Shown here one piece after another: positions 1-11,589 of a DNA stretch of 64,000 nt. Positions within the stretch are counted from its first letter, which is position 1, and each line of letters opens with the position of its first letter. This DNA comes from Euclidia mi (Eukaryota > Arthropoda > Insecta > Lepidoptera > Erebidae): positions 60,283,805 through 60,347,804 of the forward strand of contig OX123190.2 in assembly GCA_944739405.2 (NCBI GenBank), in the 5' to 3' direction. The position numbers and the translations under genes are program-made. The notes beneath the pieces were generated by a model that was given only the letters and a program-made list of their open reading frames with translations, was not told where the DNA came from and did not search any database.

Positions 1-2399
1 TCTGGTTTGTTCAGTTCAGCTCGGTCCACTATCATCATTTTGGTCTTGTCCCTGTTTATCGCGAGTCCGAAGGAGAGGCTTGTGGTCTCTAGGCGTGTCA
101 GCAGTTCCTCCATGTCATCTTTTGACTGGGCAAGAAGTGTTGTGTCATCAGCGTATCTAAGGTTGGATATTTTGCGGCCCCCAATAGAGACTCCTTTATC
201 CCACTGGTCCAGTACAATGCGCATGATGTACTCTGTGTAGATGTTAAATAAAAGGGGCGAGAGAATACACCCCTGTCTTACTCCGGCCTGTGTTTTGAAG
301 ACTTTAGAGTGCACACCGTCGATCCGAACAGTCGCCGTTCCATCCACGTAAAGCGCCCGTATGAGACGTATCAAATGATTGGGGACTCCCATAAGTATAA
401 GCACGTCCCAAAGTTTCTGCCACTTCACTGTGTCGAAGGCCTTGCGAAAGTCAACGAAACATATATAGAGTGGGGTGTTAAACTCTCTTGCTTTCTCTAT
501 TACTTGTCGGAGTATTAGGATTTGCTCTCTTGTTCCGCGACCTTTGACGAATCCTGCCTGCTCGGGAGATATTTCACCTGACAGAAAAGTGAGCAGTTTG
601 CTATTAATAATATGCAGTAAAACTTTGCTGGCGTGAGATATTAACGCAATCAGCCTATAGTTGCTACACTTCTTTGTCGATCCCTTCTTATGCAATGGTA
701 TGAACACGGAATGTGACCAGTCGTGTGGCCATTTTGCTGTCTTCCAAATACGATTGCAGAGGGTCTGCATCATGTCCACACCGAGGTCACCCATTGCTTG
801 AAATACCTCAATAGGGATATCGTCATCACCTACGGCTTTGTTCTTTTTCAGGTGCTTTATTGCAGCATGAACTTCACTCCTCAGTATATCCGGCTCATTC
901 TGAGCACTGGATTCACGCGGAGAAGTGGCGTTAGGTGGAAGTGTGTTGGTGTCCGCAAAGAGTGACAGGCAATAATCTTTCCACACGTCAACAATCTCCT
1001 TTATTTCCGTCACAGTCACACCGATGGAATTTTCGATCGCCCAAGTTCTTGATTTAAACTGCCGAGTGATGCAACGGATTCTTTTAAAAAGGTCTTTTGT
1101 TTCATAGCGGTCTGCGTTCCTTTCTAGCTCTTTGCAGATTTCCTGCAAGTTATTGTTACGGTCGCGTCGACATGACGCTTGAATTTGGGCGCCAATTGAA
1201 TTTAGGTCTGTAACTGACGCACCTTTGACCTTTAGTTCTCGACGACGTTCTACAAGGAACCAGGTGTCATCAGACATCCAGTCTTGGTGTTTATTCATGG
1301 CGCGTGTAGGTTGAGTCTCACGAATTGCTGCCCTAATTTGGTCTTTTGCGCTTTTCCATAGAGAATCAGGGTCACTGTCTGTCGCTCCCGATTGCCATTG
1401 ACTAGGAAGGCGGTTTAAGAACGCAGGTTTATCTAGAACTTCTATCCTTTTATTAACTTTTCGGGGAACAGTGTTTCGCAACTTCAATCGGAGACTACAT
1501 ACCAGAAGTTGGTGGTCAGATAGACAGTCCGCTCCGGGTAATGTATGTGCGTTCACGATAGAACTCCGCCATCTGGTTCTTATTAATATGTAGTCGATCT
1601 GATTCCGATGCTTTCCGTCCGGGGATGTCCAGGTGTAAAGCCTTCTACGGTGGTGTTGGAATACCGTGTTCATTATAGTAAAGCTGTTGTCGGCAGCGAA
1701 TTGTAGGAGGCGTTCTCCTCTAGCATTTCTTTGACCGAGGCCATAATGTCCAATAACACTCCTCAAGCCTTCGTCCATAGTTGTTTCACCCACTTTAGCA
1801 TTAAAATCGCCCAGAAGTATCAGCAATTCTCGCTTAGGTATTTTAGCTATTACCGATTCTATGTCATTGTAGAAATCTTCTACATCTTCATCCTTTGCTG
1901 AGCTAGTGGGTGCGTACACCTGGATGATATTAAGTGGGGTCGGTGACGCACTGAGCTTCATAGATATTATTCTTCTACTCACTGGATTATAGCCTAAAAC
2001 TGATTTAGTCCATTGTTTGGGAATTGCAATGGCCACTCCAGCAAAACTACTTGTGGCATCTCCTGAATAATAGATGGTATGTTTTTCCAAGTCTTGGTGG
2101 CCACTACTCTTCCAGTGGGTCTCACTCAAACCGGTGACAATGTTACCACATCGCTCGAGCTCCTGGTCTAATATTTTAAGTTTGCCTTTATCAAGGAGTC
2201 CTCGAACATTCCAGGTACCAATACGGGTGTTCTTCCTTAACTGTATGTGTACTCTTCCAGTCGCATGTTTTCCGTGGGATGCCTGGTTGCCTACATTCCC
2301 TCGGCCGGTAGCCAATTTCACACTTGGAGTCCCGGAAAACTCAAAGCGCCGGTCGCTACGCGGGTCATCAGGCAAAGGTACTCTAGTATTGACTTGCAT
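1..2399 (-). CDS. RTE-type LINE endonuclease-reverse transcriptase, C-terminus beyond window edge
   Basis: I read this minus-strand frame codon by codon from the ATG at 2399-2397 to base 3 and found no stop, so at least 799 codons are open. In order it shows an APE-type endonuclease start (TWNVRGL near residue 60), the GDFNAKVG motif near residue 195, the SDHQLL histidine motif near residue 296, then a reverse transcriptase with the FRKAFDTV, AGVRQGCILSPLLF and LRYADDTTLL motifs, the last near residue 750. The family is an RTE-like non-LTR retrotransposon protein that nicks target DNA and copies its own RNA into the break. The start is the first ATG after an in-frame stop near 2460. The ORF leaves the window before its stop, so the RT thumb and the 3' tail cannot be judged. 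Open reading through both catalytic domains suggests a young copy. Confidence 0.9.
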   Translation of the reverse strand, partial: MQVNTRVPLPDDPRSDRRFEFSGTPSVKLATGRGNVGNQASHGKHATGRVHIQLRKNTRIGTWNVRGLLDKGKLKILDQELERCGNIVTGLSETHWKSSGHQDLEKHTIYYSGDATSSFAGVAIAIPKQWTKSVLGYNPVSRRIISMKLSASPTPLNIIQVYAPTSSAKDEDVEDFYNDIESVIAKIPKRELLILLGDFNAKVGETTMDEGLRSVIGHYGLGQRNARGERLLQFAADNSFTIMNTVFQHHRRRLYTWTSPDGKHRNQIDYILIRTRWRSSIVNAHTLPGADCLSDHQLLVCSLRLKLRNTVPRKVNKRIEVLDKPAFLNRLPSQWQSGATDSDPDSLWKSAKDQIRAAIRETQPTRAMNKHQDWMSDDTWFLVERRRELKVKGASVTDLNSIGAQIQASCRRDRNNNLQEICKELERNADRYETKDLFKRIRCITRQFKSRTWAIENSIGVTVTEIKEIVDVWKDYCLSLFADTNTLPPNATSPRESSAQNEPDILRSEVHAAIKHLKKNKAVGDDDIPIEVFQAMGDLGVDMMQTLCNRIWKTAKWPHDWSHSVFIPLHKKGSTKKCSNYRLIALISHASKVLLHIINSKLLTFLSGEISPEQAGFVKGRGTREQILILRQVIEKAREFNTPLYICFVDFRKAFDTVKWQKLWDVLILMGVPNHLIRLIRALYVDGTATVRIDGVHSKVFKTQAGVRQGCILSPLLFNIYTEYIMRIVLDQWDKGVSIGGRKISNLRYADDTTLLAQSKDDMEELLTRLETTSLSFGLAINRDKTKMMIVDRAELNKP

Positions 2400-2878
2400 T
2401 TCATCACGTAACTCTCGTGGGAATAGATAATGTAGTAGTATCCCGTTGCTTTCTACATCGCGGTACTACAGACTCCGTGTCTGTAGTAATCTGTTGGTGA
2501 GCCAGTCCGGAATAACTTTCTTTACGCCTCACTACAGTACTGATGGATACCGCTGCCCTCCATCAGGGTCCAGATACAAAGCCTCTGTGGCTCGCCTCTT
2601 CCGCTGTACTGACCGTGCTGACATCCATTGTCTCCGCTCGTTACACCGTTGAGGTCTTCACCCGTAACCCTGGGCACGGGCTCCGCGTTATACCCCGCAG
2701 AACTGGGTCCCTGCTGAACTTCGCCATCTCCATACTCCGGCCTACTGAAGTAGAAGATGCCCACCCCCGCGACTAGGACGCGCCAGACAGGAGTTGCCTA
2801 AGTGAAGAGTAAAGAAGATGACTCTACTCTCCCAGAGGCCGGGTTAATGGTCGTGTATGAGGCCACGCCCAAAGGCAA
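2400..2878 (-). other. 5' leader of the RTE LINE
   Basis: This stretch lies directly upstream of the RTE ORF on the same strand. It carries an 80-codon open frame (2764 to 2522, minus) that begins at GTG rather than ATG and has no domain I recognise, so it could be a small upstream ORF or simple leader. The right boundary is set by the point where errantivirus integrase-like coding begins on the other strand, at roughly 2878-2890. The RTE 5' end therefore abuts an older element into which it probably inserted. Confidence 0.5.
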
Positions 2879-2879
2879 G

Positions 2880-3186
2880 CACAACTTATCATTACTATAT
2901 TCGCGCCTTACAGTATAGGATGCGTTTTTCTCGCGAAAGAGCGTTAGAAAATATAATTAAAAGTAAAGAAACCTCTAAGAAATATTATGATGCAAATGCC
3001 AGTTCTAAAACTTACAAAGTCGGTGATATGGTTTATTTAAGACATCACCATAGATTAAGAAAAGCCTTATCTCCCATTTGGAAAGGACCCTATAAAATAG
3101 TCAAAGTGCACGGTAAAAATAACGTCTCCTTAAGTAGTAATAGAAAACACATGAAATACCATGTTAACGAAATTAAACCGGCGTGA
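2880..3186 (+). pseudogene. pol: Pol C-terminus: integrase C-terminal domain
   Basis: The open frame ends at TGA 3184-3186. Its C-terminal 60 residues carry the VGDMVYL and IWKGPYKIVK motifs, typical of the GPY/F-like module at the end of Ty3/gypsy and errantivirus integrases, which contributes to target DNA binding. The frame can be opened from 2857, but the first ten or so codons come from the RTE leader, so the family homology starts near 2885. The catalytic core is missing from the window, so this is a cut-off relic. The env-like frame follows at once, matching the pol-env order of errantiviruses. Confidence 0.75.
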
Positions 3187-5158
3187 TTTGTCATTGTTAC
3201 AGATTGGTTTCTGCTGATCCCATTGAATATATTTCTCACAGTCCGGGCATATATTTTGACCCGATATCAATTGCGTATTTTTACAACGACTTCTGGAACG
3301 TGATTACTTATGTCGAAGTCGTCCCTATCAAACCTTATTTGGATAAAATCCAAAAATCTATTTTATACTTATCTGCTTTCTGTCAAAAAGCAAGAAATTT
3401 AGCTGTAATTACTTTAGATTGTAAGAATGCGATTGACCCTTTAGAAATATTAATTAATGCTAATTCTCTTAAATATAACTCGTTATCTCACCTTATCTCA
3501 GAAAAGATTGATGATCGTGCTAAAAGGTCACTCGAATTCGGTGGCGAAATATTAAACTTCTTTTTCGGCACTCTAGACGCGGATGACGCTAGAAAATATG
3601 ATGAAGCCATTTCAGCATGTCAAGAAAACGAAAATCAAATATTTTCTCTTATGAAGGACAACATACACGTTGTTCAGTCCACAATAAATTACTTTAATAT
3701 TTCTATACACAAATTAAATGAAAATGAAATTAAACTAGATAAAAAAATACAAAAACTTAATTATATATTTACAGAAAATTCTAAAACGAATGCTAATCTA
3801 ATTAACATTGAGAAAATTAATTCCTTGTTTAATGTCCTTGAAGGATCATTGTTGTCAATCTCTAATATTCTAGATACAATTTTAAATTCAATTTTATTTG
3901 CAAAAGCTAATATTTTACACCCATATGTTTTAACCTCTACAAAATTATACAATGAACTTTCAAGTAGTAAACAATTTAAATCTAATGTCGAATTTCCTGT
4001 CTCTTTATCTTTTACAAAATATACACACTATTATAGATTTGTCGCAATTAACTGCATATTATTATAATAACAAAATTATGTTTGTAATTCAGATCCCGTT
4101 AGTAAATCCTATGAGGTTTAATGTTTATAAAAACTTACCGTTACCTACTCCTCAAGAAGATAATTTCTTAACTTATGTATTAATTCATCCCTCTAAGCTC
4201 TTTATAGCAATAACAGACGATAGGTTAAGTTATGCATTATTAGATGATATCTCTAGTTGTAAGAATGTCAATACTAAGTACATAATATGTCCTCTACCTT
4301 CTGTTCTGTCGACAATCAATAACCCATCGTGTGAGTCGAAATTGTTAACGGAAGTAACTGTATCTCTTCCGGATATGTGTAATAATAAGTTAATATATGG
4401 TAATATTAATATTTGGCAGAAACTAAATGATGGAAAATATATTTTTGTCCAATCTAAGCCTAGTAAATTAACATTAAAATGTAACCATGATATTAAGGAT
4501 TATACTCTGCAAGGTACTGGTCTGTTATCCTTGAAGAATGAATGTATTGAATATTTTCAAACTTTACAATTCTATCCTTCTCATAATTATAAAAGAATTT
4601 TACCAAGTCAATTATCAATTAACTACAATATAACAGAAGATGACTGTTGTAAATTTAATAAGATTTTAAATAACAGTTTTCACGAATTTTCTCCTATCTC
4701 GTTATCAAACGTAGATTTGGAATCACTAAAATTAGCTTCGCATAAACTAGATAGCCTAGAAAACCAAATAAATAATGTACAAAATCAATCTCATATTGTT
4801 AAATATGGACATTATTATTCCACATTAACTTTCATCATAATCGGTTCAATTATTGTTTATGCACTTTATAAATTATACAAGAAATGTTTTGCTAAATGCG
4901 TTAACCCATCCTGTTGTATACAGATATACAATCATTGGTATAACGACAGTAAAAGTAGCAATGAAACCTCAATAAGCCATCCTATGGAATTAACTACCAT
5001 ATCTGAATTTGAACAAAACTCAAAAGACTCATTTCAACTCAGATGAATTTGACAGAAGGTCAATTCATAGTTTGCCAGAAATCGAAATTAATAAATTAAA
5101 TAAAAATGTAAAATTTAGGCAGTTTGAAAAGTCCAACCGTAACCTAAGCATTTATTAG
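3183..5158 (+). pseudogene. env: Envelope fusion-protein-like gene, frameshifted
   Basis: The product would be an insect retroviral envelope of the baculovirus F-protein type, a class I fusion glycoprotein. The first segment (3183-4067) has a basic furin-type site, RAKR, near 3521-3532, followed by the hydrophobic stretch expected of a fusion peptide and then helical heptad-rich sequence. The second segment (3952-5046) is cysteine-rich and has one strong transmembrane helix near 4815-4880, followed by a short cytoplasmic tail. The two segments are in different frames, with the break near 4000-4020. The natural tail appears to move frame again near 5020-5040 and to stop at TAG 5156-5158. The first segment opens at GTG and no signal peptide is evident; in errantiviruses env is translated from spliced RNA. 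Both breaks make this a dead copy. Confidence 0.75.
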
Positions 5159-5439
5159 TTATAACAGGCATTTCCATATTCTATATCTACTATATTAAAA
5201 TGTAATTATAAGAATCTCTATTTTAGGAGTGTTCTCCACTTAGTTTGTATAATTTTAATCTCGACTTAAAATGATTTTAATCATATAAAACTTTGTTTTT
5301 ATATTACTACTTTCTTAATACTTTATACTACTTTCTATGTCTTGATAAGTTATTGTAAAACTCAAGCTCTTGCACGCGGTTTTCATAAAACTTCGCGTTC
5401 ATCTTATTTAAGATGAAGCTTCGTCTTCAAGGGGGGACG
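5159..5439 (+). other. env 3' flank with polypurine tract
   Basis: This is AT-rich untranslated sequence between the env stop and the LTR. Its last bases (about 5429-5439) hold a run of six G residues inside a purine-rich AAGGGGGGACG context, directly before TGTTATAA. That is the expected position and composition of a plus-strand priming polypurine tract. Confidence 0.65.
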
Positions 5440-5690
5440 TGTTATAACCGAATTTAGTTAAAGGGAAATGCAATGTAAGCATATTATAATTAACATATAA
5501 GCCATTACCGCCATGCGGCCAGTTAGTTAGCATACAGTTATCATCCAGTTCGCATCTTTCATCTACCGCGCCAACATCCTACATCTCGCGGTCGCGAAAG
5601 CTTGAGTTCGGTCTAGATAAAAGTCAGTGTATTTTCGGGTGTAATTAATAAACGTTTTTCAGCTGTGAAAAATAGTTTTTTTTTAAAAAC
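5440..5690 (+). repeat. 3' LTR of the errantivirus-like element
   Basis: The sequence starts with TG directly after the polypurine tract and contains an AATAAA polyadenylation signal at 5647-5652. No second LTR is in the window, so the right end cannot be fixed by comparison; I place it at 5665-5690, where Jockey-like coding begins. It may be truncated. Confidence 0.55.
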
Positions 5691-8115
5691 TCGCTACGTA
5701 CTACGCGCAAAACAGTACGCTCTTGGCGTAGAAGTCTGCATTGACAGCCGCCCCATCCGTGTGTTTGCTTTCTACAAGCTGCCCAACAACAGATTAGCGA
5801 CGGCTGATGTTCACGCCCTGCTGGACTCGCCGAACGCAACCATAGTCGCCGGCGACTTCAACGCCAAACACACGGCCTGGAACTCCACCACCACCTGCCC
5901 TGACGGCCGCCGTCTATTGGACGATGCAGACCGCAACGGCTACGACGTGCTGGGACCAGAAGTCCCAACGCACTACCCGTACCAGGCAGCCCTCACACCA
6001 GACGTCATCGACTTGACGGTCATCTGCGGCCTGCCGACCGCACCATCAATCGACATCCTGGACGACCACCTCCTCTCGGACCACCAACCTGTACTACTCA
6101 CACTGTCGAGTGCTCCGGCTCGAACAGTGACGCCACCCTGTCGTCACCGCCAGGATTGGCAAGCATTCGCCGACTACATGGCGGAGCACGCGCCTTATCG
6201 CCGGATCGAGACCCACGCAGACGTCGACACACTCGCTGAGCAACTCAGCGCTGTTATCAACACAGCGCTTCGAGTCCCGCGTCTGGACGCTGCGTCGACA
6301 CGTCGACCTCCCCAACTCCCGGCTCACATCGTGGCTATGATCGAGAGGAAGAGGAAGCTGAGACGCCAATGGCAACGCACCCGATGCCCGACCATGAAGT
6401 CCCAGCTCAATGCTCTGGCTGCGAAGATCTCGAGTGCACTGGAAACAGTCGCCACCGAGTCCTGGCACCGCACCATCGAGCGAGCAGGTGAAGGCTGGTC
6501 AGGCATCCACCGTCTGTGCCGCCAGCTCTCCGGGAAGCAACCTCCGATTAGGCCCCTCCTGGCTGGTGACGGCACCCCACGTTACCGCCCCGAGGACCGA
6601 GCAGAGATCTATGCCGACCACCTGGAGACCCAGTTCCAGCCGAATCCAGCTTCCAACATGCAGCATGTAGAAGCTATCCAGCAGCGTCTGGAGTACTACT
6701 TCCAATCGCCGATAGCCCCCTCGGAAGACCCAGTAGTCTTTTCCCCGGGTCAGGTGCAGCGAATGATTCGCCGCACCAAACTGCGGAAAGCCCCTGGTCC
6801 CGAACGGATCACCAATGAAGCCCTGCGTCACCTACCTCCGCGAGCAATTGCGTCGTTGACGCAGCTATTCAACGGCATCCTCCGCACAAGCAACTTTCCC
6901 GCAACATGGAGACTCGGCCGAGTCATAATGCTGCCCAAGCCCGGGAAAAACATTCTGAAGCCCCAAAGCTATCGGCCCATCACGTTGCTGTCGACACTCT
7001 CGAAAGTCTTCGAGAAGCTTCTACTACTGCATCTTACTCCACACATCCAGCCACGCGATGAGCAGTTCGGGTTCCGAGCCGAACACTCCACGACACACCA
7101 GCTCGCGAGAGTACTGCACCACATGACGGTGGCCCTCAACAAGAGGGAGAGCCCTGTCGCAGTACTTCTCGATATGGAGAAGGCGTTCGATCGCGTCTGG
7201 CACGCCGGCCTGGTCTATAAGCTGTCCACGTCTACTACTCCCCGCCGAGTAGTTAAGACTGTGGCCACCTTCCTTCAAGACAGGCGCTTTCAAGTGACAG
7301 TTGACGGCGTCCTGTCAACAGAGCGCCCCATCAGAGCCGGCGTCCCTCAAAGGAGTTGCCTCTCGCCCCTGTGCTACAGTAGGTACACGGACGACATCCC
7401 CGTCGCTGGAGGCGCCATGCTGGCGCTGTACGCAGACGACGCTGCCTACATCACCACCTCCCTGAACCCCGTTCACGCGGCGGTTAAGATGCAGCGCGCA
7501 CTGGATGCACTCCCGCCCTGGCTGGAAGACTGGAGACTGACGGTCAACGTGGCGAAGACCCAGGCGATCTCCATGGGTGGACGGAGACTGCCCCCGCCTC
7601 TCACCATGCTCGGACACCACGTCGACTGGTCCCCGACGGTGAAATACCTCGGCGTGACCATAGACCGTCGTCTCACGATGGCCCCACACGTCAAGAACGT
7701 TGTTGGCCAAGCGCGAACCGCACGTTTTGTGTGTTTGTGTGTTTTGGCGTCCGGACTTCCCCTCCGTGCGAAGCTGGCTGTCTACAAGGCATACATCCGC
7801 ACCCGCCTCACCTATGCCTCCCCAGCGTGGTACGCGCTGGCTGCGGAAACCCTCCGCAAACGGTTGCGTGCGCAGCAGTCGCTCGCCCTACGCGCCATTG
7901 TAGACGCCCCTCGCTACGTGAGGAACGACGTCATCTCCAGGGACCTACGCATAGAGAGTCTCGACGACTTCATCGGTCGCCTGAGCGCCAACATGTTTGC
8001 CCGTGCTGACGGGTCATCCTTCCGCCACCTGCGGGAGCTGGCGCCTTACCATCGGCGCCCACCGGACCGACCACTGCCGCGGGATTTAATCCCCGCAGCA
8101 ACCACACCGGATTGA
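5665..8115 (+). pseudogene. Jockey-clade LINE ORF2, 5'-truncated
   Basis: The open frame gives 816 codons. The first few come from the junction. An endonuclease lacking its N-terminus follows, with GDFNAKH near residue 70 and LSDHQPV near residue 140. A Jockey-type reverse transcriptase comes next (about 370-640): KAPGP near 375, SYRPITLLS near 435, LDMEKAFDRVW near 505 and LYADDAAY near 588. Two normally fixed motifs look altered: KAPGP is followed by ER rather than DG, and GVPQG reads GVPQR. The frame is therefore open, but the copy is probably not functional, and it has lost ORF1 and the front of the endonuclease. Such 5' truncation is the normal result of incomplete target-primed reverse transcription. 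Confidence 0.85.
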
Positions 8116-8660
8116 CTCCAGCTCGCTCACGTCGGCTGACGGGCGCTTGTCGGGAGCCTCCCCCGGCAAGCTCGACCTCGCCAACGTAAGCGTAGCCCCC
8201 ACCGAACAAGCCGCCGCTGGCTCGTAGATCGCTCACCGGACGTTCCCCTCTTGGGAATACTGCCGGTGGGGTCAGGTCTCGCTAGCAGCGTGAAGCACAC
8301 CCGGACAAGACGCCCGGATATGACATCAGTGGCAACGACCACAACCCCGTGACCCGTCTGCAGTTGCAGGCGGCGGCTGACACCACTGAAACAGTACACA
8401 ACCTGTATCAGTTTCCCCCCGGTTCCCCTAGAGGAATCGTGAGAAGACCCGGAAGAAAGAGTGACGGTCAGTTGTCTCCCGGTAGTCGAAGAGTGAATAT
8501 CACACGAACAAGGTATGATCTTATACTTTCCTAAAATTATCAGATTATAAGGGGAACCTATGTCCTAATTACTATGTATACTAAATTATGTAACTATATG
8601 TACAATACGGTACGATAAGAAGCTTGTGTAAATTAATTTAAATAAATAAACAAGTTGATC
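8116..8660 (+). other. 3' UTR and probable end of the Jockey LINE
   Basis: GC-rich non-coding sequence follows the Jockey stop to about 8535 and resembles the coding part in base composition. It then changes to AT-rich DNA with AATAAATAAA near 8641-8650. I place the element end between 8535 and 8660. No target duplication could be defined. Confidence 0.5.
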
Positions 8661-8666
8661 GTTAGC

Positions 8667-8870
8667 GTTATTGCTTATTTACACTATATCCTTATTTGTT
8701 ATGTACATATTTACTTTACATTAGTAAATATGTAGTTTATTAATGTTATTACTCATTTACCTTATATACCCTATACATATTACATATATACTTGTGTTAC
8801 ATAAGTAAAATCAATAGTTCGTAATTGTTATTGTTTATTTGCCTTATATACCCATTATATATTTTGTCTC
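8667..8870. repeat. Degenerate tandem repeat, about 80-bp period
   Basis: Three related units begin with GTTATT at 8667, 8745 and 8827, a spacing of 78 and 82 bp. Each continues with a CATTTAC/CTTATAT-like stretch and a TACATA-rich centre. The third copy is incomplete. The units are AT-rich and diverged, so this is an old minisatellite-like duplication. Confidence 0.45.
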
Positions 8871-9049
8871 AAATCGCTTTATGGATCATATATTTTGAAT
8901 AGGTATATTAAAACACATAAAATAGAAAATATAGAACCCTAGTGCTTATATACCTACACTAAAACACCTTAAATCTTTAATACATGCGTGAGTATGAGTG
9001 CGTAAGTCCGCGTCTTATCTGGGTTCGGATGAAAGTAGGCCTGACACCT

Positions 9050-10832
9050 CTTTTTTTGGTAGGTGTATACGCGCCGGACTCTTCCTATAGTAAAGCAGTA
9101 AGAGAGGAATTTTGGGCACAAATGAGAGAAGTTGTGTTATTGCGTAAGTGAAATGAACGTATTGTCATACTTGGAGATGTTAATGCAAGGGTTGGAGTGA
9201 AGCGTGATGGGTATGAAAGTGTACTAGGGACGTTTGGAGATAAGAGTGTCAATGACAACGGCGTGTACTTGTTAGATGTATGTGTGGAGATGGTTCTATC
9301 TGTGATGAATACATGGTTCCAGCCTAAAATGGTACATATGTACACGTGGCAAAAGAAGGAAGGAAATGTTGTGTTAAGAAGCATGATAGACTTTGTGGAA
9401 CTCTTTACCAGCCCACGTGTTTCCCTCCACTTATGATCCTGGGTCCTTTAAGCGGGACGAGAAAAAGATTTTCTCAAGGCCGTCAAGGTGAGGGCCATCA
9501 TGCCATAATGCCATGCTGGCTGCTAGGATGATGGCCATCACTTTAGGACTTCACTGACTGCTTAGCATCAGGCAGCATGGAGTCAATTTATTCGGCAGAA
9601 ATTAAAAAAAAAAGCGTTAAAAGGTATGAGGTCAGGAAAGTCTGCTGGATGTAATAGAGTGACGACTGAGATGCTGAAGGCTGGCGACGGACTCATAGTT
9701 AACCTGTTGCATCGCCTTTTTAATCTATGCTGGAAATAGAGCCAAGTTCCAGATGACTGGACGAAGGCAGTGCTTGTCCCAATTTATAAAGGCAAAGATT
9801 CGCAGCAGGAATGTCAAAATTATCGCGGGATCAGCCTTTTTAGTGTAGTGGAAAAATGTATGCCAGAATTTTGATTGACAGAGTAGTAAATGTGACTAAT
9901 GACAAGATATGGGATGTGCAAGCGGGATTTCGGAAGGGAATGGGATGTAGAGATCAAGTCTTTTCCTTGCGCTGCGTCACAGAAAAATATCTGGCAAAAA
10001 ACCAGAAGGTGTATTGCGCGTTCATAGACTTGGAAAAGGCTTAAGATAGGGTGAATAGAAAGGAATTATAGGTGTTATCCATGTATGGGGTGAACAACTT
10101 TATAATAAGGGCTCTGAAATCCCTGTATAGGGGTTGTCCGAACCCGGTTGAGCCGGTGTCCGAATCAATGGTGCCTATACGGACCGGTTTGACATCTCCA
10201 AAGGTGTCAGACAAGGGTGTGAAGACTCGCCCTGGTTGTTCAACGTATTCATGGATAGCTGCATGAATGATATGAGATAAACTGAATGCGGGATCGATAT
10301 GGTAGGAGTGCGTGTTAAGTGCCTCTTATATGCCAATGATCAAGTAATTCTTGCATCATCGGCGAATGAGTTGCAAGAAATGATGGACTGCATGAACAAG
10401 AGCTTTGAAGCGAAAGGTATAAAAATTGATGCACGAAAGACGAAAGTGATGGTGTTTGAAAAATATGAAAGTGTGGCTGAGTGTAATATTAAAGAAGATG
10501 TGGTGACAAGGATTGAGAAAGGAATGCTTAGGTGGTCTGGACACGTGAAGCGAATGAGTGAAGAAAGAATGATGAATCAGATGTATAAGGCAAATGTGTG
10601 TGGGCAAGTCGGTCGCGACCGACCTCGGCGGACATTCGTCGACCAAATTGGAGACATCCTAAGAAACGGAAAGGTCCGAAGTACCCGAAATCGGCGAGCA
10701 TGTATGAAAAGAGTAATGAGTGTAGAGGAAGCGCGTGAGGTTTGTAAGTATAGGAGCAAGTGGCGTTCTGATGTCTCTGCCTACCCCGACGGGTAAAAGG
10801 CGTGAGTATATGTATGTATGTATGTATAATGA
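9050..10832 (+). pseudogene. Decayed RTE-like LINE with (TATG)n tail
   Basis: Fragments follow the order of an RTE LINE. An endonuclease piece carries VYAPDSS and LGDVNARVG (about 9063-9190). A block at 9430-9600 does not look like the element. RT segments follow, with KSAGCNRVTTEML, DDWTKAVLVPIYKGK, NYRGISLF, QAGFRKG and DLEKA (9620-10040). YADD is changed to YAND near 10330, and the C-terminal SVEEAREVC...WRSDVSAYPDG motif ends at 10796. Several stops and frame changes interrupt it, for example TAG near 9739 and TAA near 10042. The 3' end is a short (TATG)n run at 10806-10828, the simple-repeat tail typical of RTE elements. Function is lost. Confidence 0.75.
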
Positions 10833-10849
10833 TGACATTGGGCAAATTG

Positions 10850-11575
10850 AGATTTATTTATTCAATAAATTTCATGTAAAACATGGAAAACTACTTCATT
10901 CACTTGAATCCCACACAAAGGGTAAAGTCACGAACAGGACAGGCGGTCCAATTGATGAATACCCTATCCTGGTTAATGAGGGCTTTTCTTATGTTGGCAG
11001 GAACTTCAATGATAAAATTGCAAGTAAGTGCATCTTTTTTACCAGATTTATGGCTTAACTTAATGCAAGATAAAAAGGACTCTCGTGACAAATTAGGTAT
11101 CTTATCAACCAGGTTCTGCTCATATATGCAATCATTTACTTTTTGGTCGTGAAGAGCTGCCTGTACACCTATGACGATTATCCTAGGTCTTTTTTTATGC
11201 GGCTCTTCCACTTTGAAGCCAAAACTACTCAGTTGAGTCGAGCTCCGCAGTTTTTCGACGTCCTCCTTAGATTCAGTGCTGATGATAACACCTCCGTTCT
11301 TGGTCGTACGTAATCCCCTTACGTGCAATTTCATCTTCTCAGGACAAATTATCTTCTGCTCAAGAGATTTGGTGTCATCGCTAGTTTTAAATGTATCATT
11401 GGGATAAATTGCGATAGAACTCAAATTAGAAGGACGCCGAAAATTGGTTTTGTTGGTCTTGACCATATCAGCAAATAACACATTTTGAACTGCGGATTTA
11501 GTGCCACTCTCTAGCCGCTCCGTCGTTTCGCGTAGGTACCTAAAAAATCCCAAGTGCTTACGGCTCAACGCGTCG
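10850..11575 (-). pseudogene. LINE ORF1 (gag-like) fragment
   Basis: The open frame 11568-10900 (222 codons) matches, over most of its length, the middle of the ORF1 encoded at 56890-58128. Both contain NLSSIAIYPND, MKLHVRGLR, IISTESK, IPNLSRESFLS and NFIIEVPANIRK in the same order and spacing. The copy stops just before the CCHC zinc knuckles, and its N-terminal residues before VQNVLFADMVKTNK differ, so both ends are broken. ORF1 proteins of this kind coat element RNA. No ORF2 accompanies it. Confidence 0.75.
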
Positions 11576-11589
11576 CGAGCACTTGATGG

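Larger units (their letters stand above)
2880..5690 (+). mobile_element. Errantivirus-like LTR retrotransposon, 3' end only
   Basis: The order is integrase C-terminus, envelope-like gene, polypurine tract, then LTR. This is the 3' half of a Ty3/gypsy element of the errantivirus type, the insect endogenous retroviruses that carry an env. The 5' LTR, gag, protease and RT are absent; if they exist they lie left of the RTE LINE and outside the window. On the right the LTR runs into a truncated Jockey LINE at about 5690. The env is frameshifted, so the copy is a fossil. Confidence 0.8.

Noticed and set aside
3761..3952. Minus-strand 63-codon frame in env
   Set aside because: It is a low-complexity shadow of the env coding strand.
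6094..6575. Minus-strand frames inside the Jockey ORF2
   Set aside because: They are shadows of a strongly supported plus-strand RT gene.
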